Source: Bacteroidota bacterium (GTDB lineage: Bacteria; Bacteroidota; Bacteroidia; NS11-12g; UBA9320). Taken from it: a stretch of DNA of 7,367 bases. The notes below the pieces were generated by a model that was given only the letters and a program-made list of their open reading frames with translations, had not been told where the DNA came from and searched no databases. Shown here piece after piece: positions 1 to 7,218 of this stretch. Every line of letters starts with the position of its first letter. Within the stretch, counting starts at the first letter, position 1. The stretch spans positions 1-7,367 of the forward strand of contig JAHEKB010000041.1 in NCBI GenBank assembly GCA_024638525.1, given 5' to 3'. The position numbers and the translations under genes were made by a program.

Positions 1-1
1 G

Positions 2-73
2 TTTAGAGCAATAGGGATAAGACAAGATCTCTGCATAATAGAAGAGAAAGAAACGAAGAATTTGGATTCTTAA
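2..73 (+). CDS. Possible 3' end of an unidentified rightward gene (partial)
   Basis: This is the only plus-strand frame open from the left edge; the other two stop within the first 12 bases. It gives 23 residues (FRAIGIRQDLCIIEEKETKN, then LDS) and ends in TAA at 71-73. The charged, hydrophilic tail and the AGA/ATA/GAA codons resemble the neighbouring genes. If real, it converges on the receptor gene and the two stop codons overlap within TTAA (70-73), the same arrangement seen at the right end of the window. I do not recognise the family from so short a tail. The minus strand is also open here, in the receptor frame beyond its stop, so the coding assignment is tentative. Confidence 0.3.
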   Translation, partial: FRAIGIRQDLCIIEEKETKNLDS

Positions 74-2550
74 AATAGGTTGTCAGTTTTTTTTCCTCCC
101 AACTCAATGCTGAGTTTTAACATCCAGTTGAAGCCTGCCATAGGATAGACATAATTGAAGCTTTCACGTTCGCCATCGATCTGTCCGGAGAAAGTATAAC
201 CATTTGGCGCGTAGTTCTCGCCGGTGATATTATTTAAATATAGGTGCAATTGAAGGAGTTTCAATTTTTTAAGCTTTTGGAAATTCAGATGCGCCGCCAT
301 ATTTAAGGTGTTGAATGCATCCAGCTTTCTATCTTCACTTTCCGTATTATCTAAGTATTGATCTCCAACATATTTGCCAATGAGGTCAAGGCTCAAGGCA
401 CTGTTTAGTTTCATATTTAGATATGCACTTGAAACGATCTTCGGTGAAAAAGCCAAGGAAGTGCTCTCATGTTTAAAGGCAATTTGTCCGCCATTGGTCC
501 AATCATCTATGTATTCTGTGAATTCAGGTACTATGTTCTCAGAGAAAGTGATATTACCACCTGCGCTGATCTGCCTGTTCAGCCGAGAGGCAAAACCGAA
601 TTCAAGTCCCTTTCTGTAGGCTTCTTCAACATTGATTCTCGTATATGCTCCAACGTCATTTACCTCACCTGTTAAAATAAGGGCGTTTGTATAATTCATT
701 TGATAGGCGGTCATTGATAGACGAAATCTGTATGTGCCAAAGTCTATTCCTAGTTCGATATCTTCAAGGGTTTCCGGTCCGGGTCTGCTCTGAGGTGTAG
801 AATTAATCAGGTCGTCTCTAACAGGTTCTCTATTTCCAACTGCGTACATGCCTCTGAGACTAAATAGTGGATTTATTCTGTAAACTAGACCAAATTTAGG
901 GTTGGCAAATTGATAGTTTACCGTCTGTTCTGCGCGATCAGCCTGATCATCAAGACCAAAGAAACTATATTTTACCCAACGCAGCTGAAGGTCTAAGTAA
1001 GGATGGATGGATCCAAAATCAAATTGAATTTTGGCATAGCTGTTTCCATCTGTCTTGAATGCATCATTGTCATAGTAAATGGCATTAAGGCCTTCGTATT
1101 CTGTGAAATCGGTCTGTATTGCCTCTCCAAAATGTCTGCCCCGGTATTCATTGTAAGCGCCTCCTATGGTCAGGTCTATAAAACCATGCTGGTAATTGAC
1201 CGATGCCACGGTGCCGTAAAAGTGGTTGTCTAACCATCTTCGTCTTACTACATTAGATATGTATGTGGTATCTTGACCGTCTATGTTTGGTGATATGCCA
1301 TAGTCAGACAAAATTTGGTCTCTCAAATATTGTTCAAAATATCCTTTTCCGCGTGTATAGTGCAAGGCTACTTTGGCCCTCAGCCCCTTGGGAAATAGAT
1401 AGTGGTAGAACAATTGAAAGTGGTTTTGAGTATAATCATCTACCTCATTTTTATACGTATAGTAATTGTAGGTATTTGAGTCTGACCTATTCAAATTCTC
1501 CAGATCTGGTCCCGTAATCCACAGTTGTGAGATATAGCGGTTCAATTCTGCTTCATCGTTTTTGTATTTTGGTTGGGGAATACCCCACCACGCTTGGTAT
1601 GTCCGTTCATGACCGAGCATAACGTTGGCCTTAATCATACTGCGCTTGTCGTATCTCGCAATAGTAAATTGCCCCGATTGTAAATCTGAACTCGCCCTGT
1701 CTATAAAGCCGTCAGATCGAATTAAACTCAAGCGGCCCTGTGCAGCCCACTTCTTCATAAATCGACCTGATGATGCCAATAGGCTTAATCGCTGCGTATT
1801 GAAACTGCCTGCGCTCAGGTCAGTCCTGAGTATTTTTTCAGTAGTAAGCGCATCGGTTTGAACATTGACGCTTGCTCCAAATGCGGCCACGCCATTGGTG
1901 GATGTTCCCACTCCGCGCTGCACTTGAACGCTTCCAGTGGAACTCGCAAGATCAGGAAGGTCTACCCAGAATACGCCTTGACCTTCTGCATCATTAAGCG
2001 GAATATCATTGATGGTAACATTTACCCGAGTAGGGTCTATACCTCGAATCCGAATACCCGTATAACCCACACCATTGCCCGCATCTGAAGATATTACAGT
2101 CGAGGGTGTGATATTCAATAAGAATGGAAAGTCCTTGGACTGATCCAATAGTTGAATATCATTTTTGGACAGATTGCTTCGGGTAGAAGGATTGTTTGCT
2201 TTTGCCCTTAAAGATGAAATGGAAATGGCCTCAATGGAGGTGACATCTTTACTTAGTGTGAAGCTCTTGAATTGATCTTCACTCAGATTGATTTGCTGCT
2301 CGTATTGAATAAAGCCAAGGTGGGAAATCAATAAGCGATATTGTCCTGCTGTTGGTGCACTTAAACTGAAATTCCCCATCTCATCACTTACCGTTGTGCT
2401 GATCGCGGATGAGCCATCTAACAAACGCGCATTGGCTCCCGAAATTACAGTGCCATCTTCAGCACTGATAAGCTTTCCATGAAGCACAATTTGTGCCGTT
2501 GCCTGCTGAAGGCATATAGCAAATAAGAATAACAGTACTGTTTTTTTCAT
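70..2550 (-). CDS. TonB-dependent outer-membrane receptor, predicted thiamine importer (OMR1 type)
   Basis: This 826-residue outer-membrane receptor should bind a substrate at the cell surface and pull it into the periplasm using energy from TonB-ExbBD. Residues 1-20 (MKKTVLLFLFAICLQQATAQ) form a clear signal peptide, which fixes the ATG at 2550. A carboxypeptidase-regulatory-like beta domain covers about 21-100. A TonB-box-like segment (IEAISISSLRA) lies at 106-116. The plug domain covers about 125-232, with IRIRGID near 167-172, an NDIPLNDAEG loop near 181-190 and the conserved QRGVGTSTNG at 211-220. The rest is a beta-rich barrel ending near 815, plus a short tail ending in Phe. No SusD partner gene lies downstream, which argues against glycan uptake. 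Substrate assignment rests on the TPP riboswitch in its leader: TPP-controlled receptors of this kind in Bacteroidota have been predicted to import thiamine. The receptor family is certain; the substrate is inferred. Confidence 0.9.
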   Translation of the reverse strand: MKKTVLLFLFAICLQQATAQIVLHGKLISAEDGTVISGANARLLDGSSAISTTVSDEMGNFSLSAPTAGQYRLLISHLGFIQYEQQINLSEDQFKSFTLSKDVTSIEAISISSLRAKANNPSTRSNLSKNDIQLLDQSKDFPFLLNITPSTVISSDAGNGVGYTGIRIRGIDPTRVNVTINDIPLNDAEGQGVFWVDLPDLASSTGSVQVQRGVGTSTNGVAAFGASVNVQTDALTTEKILRTDLSAGSFNTQRLSLLASSGRFMKKWAAQGRLSLIRSDGFIDRASSDLQSGQFTIARYDKRSMIKANVMLGHERTYQAWWGIPQPKYKNDEAELNRYISQLWITGPDLENLNRSDSNTYNYYTYKNEVDDYTQNHFQLFYHYLFPKGLRAKVALHYTRGKGYFEQYLRDQILSDYGISPNIDGQDTTYISNVVRRRWLDNHFYGTVASVNYQHGFIDLTIGGAYNEYRGRHFGEAIQTDFTEYEGLNAIYYDNDAFKTDGNSYAKIQFDFGSIHPYLDLQLRWVKYSFFGLDDQADRAEQTVNYQFANPKFGLVYRINPLFSLRGMYAVGNREPVRDDLINSTPQSRPGPETLEDIELGIDFGTYRFRLSMTAYQMNYTNALILTGEVNDVGAYTRINVEEAYRKGLEFGFASRLNRQISAGGNITFSENIVPEFTEYIDDWTNGGQIAFKHESTSLAFSPKIVSSAYLNMKLNSALSLDLIGKYVGDQYLDNTESEDRKLDAFNTLNMAAHLNFQKLKKLKLLQLHLYLNNITGENYAPNGYTFSGQIDGERESFNYVYPMAGFNWMLKLSIELGGKKTDNLF

Positions 2551-2574
2551 TCTCCTATGTATTAAAGGAGGATG
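2551..2574 (-). promoter_or_regulatory. Riboswitch expression platform: hairpin pairing a purine-rich AGGAG beside the start codon
   Basis: Read on the minus strand, CTCCT (2570-2566) pairs perfectly with AGGAG (2556-2552) across a 9-base loop. AGGAG sits one base before the receptor ATG. This hairpin would hide the start region. No U-run follows it, so control looks translational rather than by termination. A competing pairing is visible: CATCCT (2574-2569) can pair with AGGAATG (2591-2585), with one bulged A, inside the aptamer's P4/P1 3' strand. TPP binding would block that pairing and let the hairpin form. The spacing from AGGAG to ATG is unusually short for a Shine-Dalgarno, so structural occlusion of the start codon may matter more than ribosome recruitment. 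The pairings are visible; the mechanism is inferred. Confidence 0.5.
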
Positions 2575-2581
2575 AGTTGAT

Positions 2582-2664
2582 ACACATTCCTACGCCGGCA
2601 TTACCCGGATCAGGTATAAGGGTATCATCTCAGCCCAGATCTGTAATCTGAACACCCCTTGTTT
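2582..2664 (-). ncRNA. TPP (THI-box) riboswitch aptamer
   Basis: The conserved elements of the TPP aptamer are all present on the minus strand. GGGGTG (2658-2653) pairs through GGGT with ACCC (2623-2620) to form P2. P3 is a 7-bp stem, TTCAGAT (2652-2646) with ATCTGGG (2640-2634), two of the pairs being G-U, closed by a 5-base loop. The invariant CTGAGA follows at 2633-2628. The P4/P5 core at 2615-2589 contains ACCTGATC, a CCGG/CCGG P5 stem around the GTAATG loop, then GCGTAGG. The P5 stem differs from the E. coli thiM stem (CUGG/CCAG) by a compensating change, which supports a functional fold. P1 is weak: AAACA (2664-2660) against TGTGT (2586-2582), four pairs of five. It binds thiamine pyrophosphate and should repress the receptor gene, whose start codon lies 31 bases past the aptamer. 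Confidence 0.96.
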
Positions 2665-2671
2665 CTGAAGG

Positions 2672-2701
2672 CAAATGTATAGTAATTGTTGAATTTTTCA
2701 G
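2672..2701 (-). promoter_or_regulatory. Bacteroidota-type promoter of the thiamine receptor leader
   Basis: On the minus strand TACATTTG (2679-2672) is a perfect match to the Bacteroidota -7 consensus TAnnTTTG. The -33 element is poor: CTG at 2701-2699 in place of TTG, 19 bases upstream. A start of transcription about 7 bases past the -7 box falls near 2665, exactly where the aptamer begins, which supports the placement. The start site itself is predicted, not seen. Confidence 0.55.
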
Positions 2702-2757
2702 TGGATTGGAACAGTGCTTTTATTATCAACAAATGCGATTTTTCCTAGTGCCTTTCC

Positions 2758-2765
2758 TAATTTCG
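2758..2765 (+). promoter_or_regulatory. Weak candidate -7 box for purL
   Basis: TAATTTCG differs from TAnnTTTG at one position and lies 17 bases before the chosen purL ATG, which would give a leader of only about 10 bases. No TTG is visible at the expected -33 distance. It is the best match I found on the plus strand of the divergent region, but it could be chance in AT-rich sequence. Confidence 0.22.
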
Positions 2766-2782
2766 CGGCTCATAAAATTAGC

Positions 2783-4999
2783 ATGAGTACAGCACCGCAA
2801 GAAGCTACCTTATCGCAAGCCCTAGAATTGGGAATTAACGAGGAAGAATTTCAAAAAATTAAAGAAGTACTGGGCAGAACACCAAACTTCACAGAATTGA
2901 GCATCTACTCTGTAATGTGGAGTGAGCACTGCTCGTATAAGAACTCCATAGTCTGGCTAAAGAAATTGCCTAAAGAAGGACCAATGATGCTGGCCGAGGC
3001 AGGAGAAGAGAACGCCGGATTGGTGGACATCGGCGATGGTTTGGCTTGTTGTTTTAAGATAGAGTCACACAACCATCCTAGTGCAATTGAACCATATCAA
3101 GGTGCAGCGACAGGAGTGGGTGGAATAAATCGAGACATATTTTCTATGGGTGCTAGGCCCATTGCGCAATTGAACTCTTTGAGGTTTGGGAACATCCATT
3201 CAGATCGGACCAAATGGTTAGTGAAAGGTGTGGTTAAAGGCATAGGAGATTACGGTAACAGTTTTGGGATTCCTACCGTGGGTGGAGAGGTCTATTTTGA
3301 CGATGTTTATGAAACCAATATTCTGGTTAATGCCATGAGTGTGGGCATTATGGATGTTGGGGCAGAGGTATCTGCCATCGCAGAAGGAGTAGGAAATCCA
3401 GTTTATATCTATGGATCAGCTACGGGCAAGGATGGAATTGCAGGGGCGGCATTTGCGAGCAAGGACATCGGAGAAGATGCCATGGATGACTTACCTGCGG
3501 TTCAAGTCGGTGACCCTTTCTGGGAGAAACTAATACTTGAAGCCACCATGGAGATAATTAAGACCGGAGCAGTTGTTGGATTACAGGATATGGGCGCTGC
3601 CGGAATTACTTGTTCGACCTCAGAAATGAGCGCCAAGAGTGAGACGGGAATGAAGATAGACCTGTCTGAGGTTCCTTTGAGACAGGACGATATGAAAGGA
3701 TGGGAAATCCTTCTTTCAGAATCTCAGGAGAGAATGTTGGCAGTGGTAAAAAAAGGTCGCGAGGCTGAAGTTGAAAAAATACTGGAGAAATGGGACCTTA
3801 CCTATAATCAAATAGGAGAGGTGACCGATACAGGGAATGTAGAATATTGGAAAGACGGCGTTTGTGAAGCAGAAATTCCAGCAGAGAGTTTGGTTTTAGG
3901 AGGAGGAGCGCCGGTTTATCACAGAGAGTGGGAAGAGCCAGCCTATCTCGAGAAGATAAATTCATTTGACCCCAACTCCATTGAAGAAAGTACAGATCTA
4001 GCAGGGGTTTCTAGAAAGATCATCTCATTGCCAAATGTAGCGTCTAAAAGATGGGTATACCGGCAGTACGACTCCATGGTGGGTACGATCAATCAAAGCA
4101 CAAATCAAAGCAGTGATGCCGCGGTGGTCAAGATCAAGAATACAGACAGAAGTTTGGCCTTGACCGTCGATTGTAATGCGCGTTATGTGCATGCAAATCC
4201 CGAGAAAGGAACGGCCATTGCAGTGGCAGAAGCGGCAAGAAATATCGTGTGTACAGGAGGGGTTCCCAGCGCGGTAACAAATTGCTTGAATTTTGGTAAT
4301 CCCTATGATAAAGGAGTTTATTGGCAGTTCAAGAATGCCATTATGGGTATGAAAGCGGCTTGTAAAAAATTCAAAACCCCGGTAACCGGTGGAAACGTCA
4401 GTTTTTACAATCAAGATTCGAAAGGCAATGCAGTTTATCCGACGCCTACGATTGGTATGGTTGGCGTAATAGAGAAATCAGAACACATCACAACCTTAGG
4501 GTATAAAAGTCAAGGCGATGTGATCATGATGTTGGGTAAATCAAAAAATGACCTTGGCTCATCTCAATATTTAGCAAAGATCAAAGGTGTTGACTTATCT
4601 CCCTGCCCTGAGTTTGATTTGGATGAAGAGTTTCAGTTGCAGCAGAATTTGCAGAACTTGATTAAAGCGGGATTGGTGCAATCTGCGCATGATGTTTCTG
4701 AAGGCGGGCTTTTTACGACATTGCTAGAAAGTGCTATGGCTAGTGGTAATGGATTTGAAGTTAGCCAGCAATCAGAAATGAGGGCTGATGCCTATTGGTT
4801 TGGAGAGTCGCAGAGCAGAATAGTAATCAGCATTAAGCCTGAGAATTTAGCAGCGGTTAAAGAACTGATTGATATTGATTTTGAAGAGTTGGGAGCGGTC
4901 AAAGGAAGCGAATGCGTAATAGATGAAAACAATTGGGGTCAATTGTCGGAGTATAGAGACTTATACGACAATGCGATCGAGAAAGTGATAGTGAATTAA
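2783..4999 (+). CDS. purL: Phosphoribosylformylglycinamidine synthase, small-type PurL subunit
   Basis: PurL converts FGAR to FGAM with ATP and glutamine-derived ammonia, the fourth step of purine synthesis in the cytoplasm. At 738 residues it is the small form, which in other bacteria works with separate PurS and PurQ; neither is in this window. Visible motifs, numbered from this start: WSEHCSYKNS at 46-55, with His49 matching the conserved family histidine; ESHNHPSAIEPYQGAATG at 94-111; GGINRDIFSMGARP at 113-126; GLQDMGAAGITC at 266-277; AVAEAARN at 480-487; GGNVSFYN at 536-543; AHDVSEGG at 635-642. These cover both AIRS-like halves, so the gene is full length. I chose ATG 2783 (MSTAPQEATL). 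The upstream GTG at 2714 adds 23 residues unlike the family and would run through the candidate promoter. No Shine-Dalgarno is seen. The stop overlaps the icd start by one base. Confidence 0.95.
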   Translation: MSTAPQEATLSQALELGINEEEFQKIKEVLGRTPNFTELSIYSVMWSEHCSYKNSIVWLKKLPKEGPMMLAEAGEENAGLVDIGDGLACCFKIESHNHPSAIEPYQGAATGVGGINRDIFSMGARPIAQLNSLRFGNIHSDRTKWLVKGVVKGIGDYGNSFGIPTVGGEVYFDDVYETNILVNAMSVGIMDVGAEVSAIAEGVGNPVYIYGSATGKDGIAGAAFASKDIGEDAMDDLPAVQVGDPFWEKLILEATMEIIKTGAVVGLQDMGAAGITCSTSEMSAKSETGMKIDLSEVPLRQDDMKGWEILLSESQERMLAVVKKGREAEVEKILEKWDLTYNQIGEVTDTGNVEYWKDGVCEAEIPAESLVLGGGAPVYHREWEEPAYLEKINSFDPNSIEESTDLAGVSRKIISLPNVASKRWVYRQYDSMVGTINQSTNQSSDAAVVKIKNTDRSLALTVDCNARYVHANPEKGTAIAVAEAARNIVCTGGVPSAVTNCLNFGNPYDKGVYWQFKNAIMGMKAACKKFKTPVTGGNVSFYNQDSKGNAVYPTPTIGMVGVIEKSEHITTLGYKSQGDVIMMLGKSKNDLGSSQYLAKIKGVDLSPCPEFDLDEEFQLQQNLQNLIKAGLVQSAHDVSEGGLFTTLLESAMASGNGFEVSQQSEMRADAYWFGESQSRIVISIKPENLAAVKELIDIDFEELGAVKGSECVIDENNWGQLSEYRDLYDNAIEKVIVN

Positions 5000-7218
5000 T
5001 GAAGATTATATATACAAAAACAGATGAGGCACCAGCATTGGCAACCTTTTCTTTTTTACCGATAGTTAAAGCGTATACATCGGGAAGCGGCATTGAGTTG
5101 GAGCTGAAAGATATTTCACTTGCCGCCAGAATATTAGCGGTGTTTCCAGATTATTTGTCTGAAAATCAAAGAGTGGAGGATGCCTTGGCTAATCTGGGTG
5201 AATTGGCTAAAAAGCCGGAAGCGAATATTATCAAACTTCCCAACATATCAGCATCTATGCCGCAGCTAAAAGCGGCAATCAATGAATTGCAAGAAAAGGG
5301 TTATGAATTGCCAGATTACCCCGAAGAAGTAAATACTGATCTTGAGAAGGAGATCAAAGCTAGGTATGATAAAGTAAAGGGGAGTGCGGTCAATCCTGTT
5401 TTAAGAGAGGGGAATTCTGATAGACGAGCACCTAAAGCAGTTAAGAACTACGCCAAGAAGAATCCTCATAGCATGGGAGCTTGGTCATCTGACTCTAAGA
5501 CTCGTGTTGCGTGTATGAACAAAGGCGATTTCAGATCGAACGAGCAGTCCATCTGCATGCCCTATAACAGCAAATTAAAAATTGAGCTAGTAACAGAGAA
5601 TGGGGTTCAACTGCTCAAGTCTGATATTGAGGTACAGAAGGATGAAATCTGTGATATGACCTTTATGAGTGTGGCCGACCTGAGAGGCTTTCTCCAGGAT
5701 CAGATTGATACTGCTAAACGGGAAAATATTTTGTTTTCACTTCATATGAAGGCTACTATGATGAAGGTTTCGGACCCTATTATTTTTGGTCATGGAGTCA
5801 AGACCTATTTTTCGAGAGTTTATGATAGATATTCTCAAGAGCTTGAGGAAGCTGGAGTTGATGTGAACAATGGCCTGGGCGATCTCTTAGCTAAATTGAA
5901 AAATCTTCCTTCAGCGGTCGAGGACTTGGTTCAAGAATGTCTAGATAGTGGTGCAGATATTGCTATGGTGAACTCAGATCGTGGCATTACAAATCTGCAT
6001 GTGCCAAGCGATGTGATTATAGACGCGTCGATGCCAGCGATGATCAGAAATGGAGGAAAGATGTGGGATGCTGACGGAAGGACAAGAGATACGCTGGCCG
6101 TTATCCCAGATAGCAGCTATGCGGGTGTATATCAAGCGACTATAGAAGATTGTATAGCCAATGGAGCACTAGATCCAAGGAGTATGGGTACAGTTCCAAA
6201 TGTGGGCTTGATGGCTCAAAAGGCAGAAGAATATGGTTCACATGATAAGACTTTTGAAATACAGACTACTGGAACTGTGAAGGTTACAGATGATCAGGGT
6301 AAAATTTGGGCGGAGATGAAGGTTGAGGCCGGAGACATCTGGCGTATGTGTACCGTTAAAGATCCTGCAGTTCAAGACTGGGTTAAATTGGCCGTCAGTA
6401 GAGCTAGAGCAACGGGAAGTCCTACAGTTTTTTGGCTGGATAAATCCAGGGCTCATGATGCTCAATTGATGACAAAAGTAAGTGCTTACTTACAGCAGTA
6501 TGATACGCATGGATTAACCATTGAAATAATGAATCCAGTAGATGCCACAACCTATAGTCTTGAAAGAATAAGACGAGGTGAGGATACCATATCTGTTACC
6601 GGCAACGTATTGAGAGATTACTTGACAGATTTATTTCCAATTTTAGAGGTTGGTACCAGTGCTAAAATGCTTTCTATCGTGCCGCTGATGAATGGAGGAG
6701 GGCTATTTGAAACCGGCGCGGGTGGATCAGCTCCAAAGCATGTTCAACAATTGCTAGAGGATAATTATTTGCGCTGGGACTCCTTAGGTGAATTTCTGGC
6801 CTTGGCGGTTTCTATGGAACACTTGGCTGAGAACTTCAACAATCCCAAAGCAAAAGTCTTAGCTGAAACGCTTGATCAAGCTACTGAAAGATTGCTAGAG
6901 AACAATAAGTCTCCTCAGCGGAAATTAGGGGAAATAGACAATCGCGGAAGTCATTTCTATTTGGCCATGTACTGGGCGCAGGCACTGGCAGCTCAGTCCA
7001 ATGATATCCAACTTCGTGAGAGATTTGCGGGTCTGGCAGCTGCTATGGAAGATGCCAAAGACAAGGTAATTGAAGAACTAAATGCTGTCCAAGGCCAAAG
7101 CGTAGACATTGAAGGTTACTATTGGCCCAATGAAGAAATACTTGCTGAGATCATGAGACCCAGCCCTACATTTAATGAGTTACTAGGAGGATTGGCTCAA
7201 GCTGCTCCGAGGTCTTAA
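4999..7218 (+). CDS. icd: Isocitrate dehydrogenase, NADP-dependent, monomeric type
   Basis: It oxidatively decarboxylates isocitrate to 2-oxoglutarate with NADP and Mg/Mn, in the cytoplasmic TCA cycle. The 739 residues match the large monomeric family (Azotobacter vinelandii type) along the whole length, not the roughly 420-residue dimeric enzyme. N-terminal matches include TDEAPALAT (8-16), IIKLPNISAS (77-86) and GSAVNPVLREGNSDRRAP (128-145). From what I recall of the Azotobacter structure, substrate residues correspond here to Ser129, Asn132, Arg136, Arg142, Lys251, Tyr412 and Arg539. Metal ligands correspond to Asp342, Asp540 and Asp544. The NADP 2'-phosphate group residues correspond to His581, Arg592 and Arg641. 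All are present, so it should be active and NADP-specific. The ATG at 4999 shares its A with the purL stop (TAATG), suggesting translational coupling; no Shine-Dalgarno precedes it. Its 3' end overlaps the convergent lpd by four bases. Confidence 0.97.
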   Translation: MKIIYTKTDEAPALATFSFLPIVKAYTSGSGIELELKDISLAARILAVFPDYLSENQRVEDALANLGELAKKPEANIIKLPNISASMPQLKAAINELQEKGYELPDYPEEVNTDLEKEIKARYDKVKGSAVNPVLREGNSDRRAPKAVKNYAKKNPHSMGAWSSDSKTRVACMNKGDFRSNEQSICMPYNSKLKIELVTENGVQLLKSDIEVQKDEICDMTFMSVADLRGFLQDQIDTAKRENILFSLHMKATMMKVSDPIIFGHGVKTYFSRVYDRYSQELEEAGVDVNNGLGDLLAKLKNLPSAVEDLVQECLDSGADIAMVNSDRGITNLHVPSDVIIDASMPAMIRNGGKMWDADGRTRDTLAVIPDSSYAGVYQATIEDCIANGALDPRSMGTVPNVGLMAQKAEEYGSHDKTFEIQTTGTVKVTDDQGKIWAEMKVEAGDIWRMCTVKDPAVQDWVKLAVSRARATGSPTVFWLDKSRAHDAQLMTKVSAYLQQYDTHGLTIEIMNPVDATTYSLERIRRGEDTISVTGNVLRDYLTDLFPILEVGTSAKMLSIVPLMNGGGLFETGAGGSAPKHVQQLLEDNYLRWDSLGEFLALAVSMEHLAENFNNPKAKVLAETLDQATERLLENNKSPQRKLGEIDNRGSHFYLAMYWAQALAAQSNDIQLRERFAGLAAAMEDAKDKVIEELNAVQGQSVDIEGYYWPNEEILAEIMRPSPTFNELLGGLAQAAPRS

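Noticed and set aside
1..36. A leftward ATG at 36 open to the edge (MQRSCLIPIALN), possibly a downstream gene such as pnuT.
   Set aside because: Twelve codons do not resemble a known start, and the opposite strand is equally open.
56..71. A 6-bp hairpin (AAGAAT with ATTCTT, 4-base loop) just after the receptor stop, possibly a terminator.
   Set aside because: The stem has a single G-C pair and is followed on the minus strand only by mixed pyrimidines, not a U-run. It could arise by chance in AT-rich sequence.
2564..2579. A plus-strand AAAGGAGG directly followed by ATG AGT TGA, resembling a ribosome site with a two-codon frame.
   Set aside because: It is the complement of the riboswitch linker, and there is no gene after it on that strand.
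2714..2782. An upstream GTG start that would add 23 residues to PurL.
   Set aside because: The extension is hydrophobic and unlike PurL N termini, and it covers the candidate promoter region. ATG 2783 gives a normal-length small PurL.
4091..4114. A 12-base tandem repeat (two copies of AATCAAAGCA plus two bases) in purL giving NQST-NQSS, suspected to be an insertion.
   Set aside because: The spacing between QYDSMVGT and SDAA looks normal for Bacteroidota PurL as I recall it, so this is ordinary linker sequence rather than an expansion.
4025..4414. A 129-codon minus-strand open frame inside purL.
   Set aside because: It lies antisense to conserved PurL motifs, is rich in Cys/His/Ile in the way of shadow frames, and has no recognisable domain.
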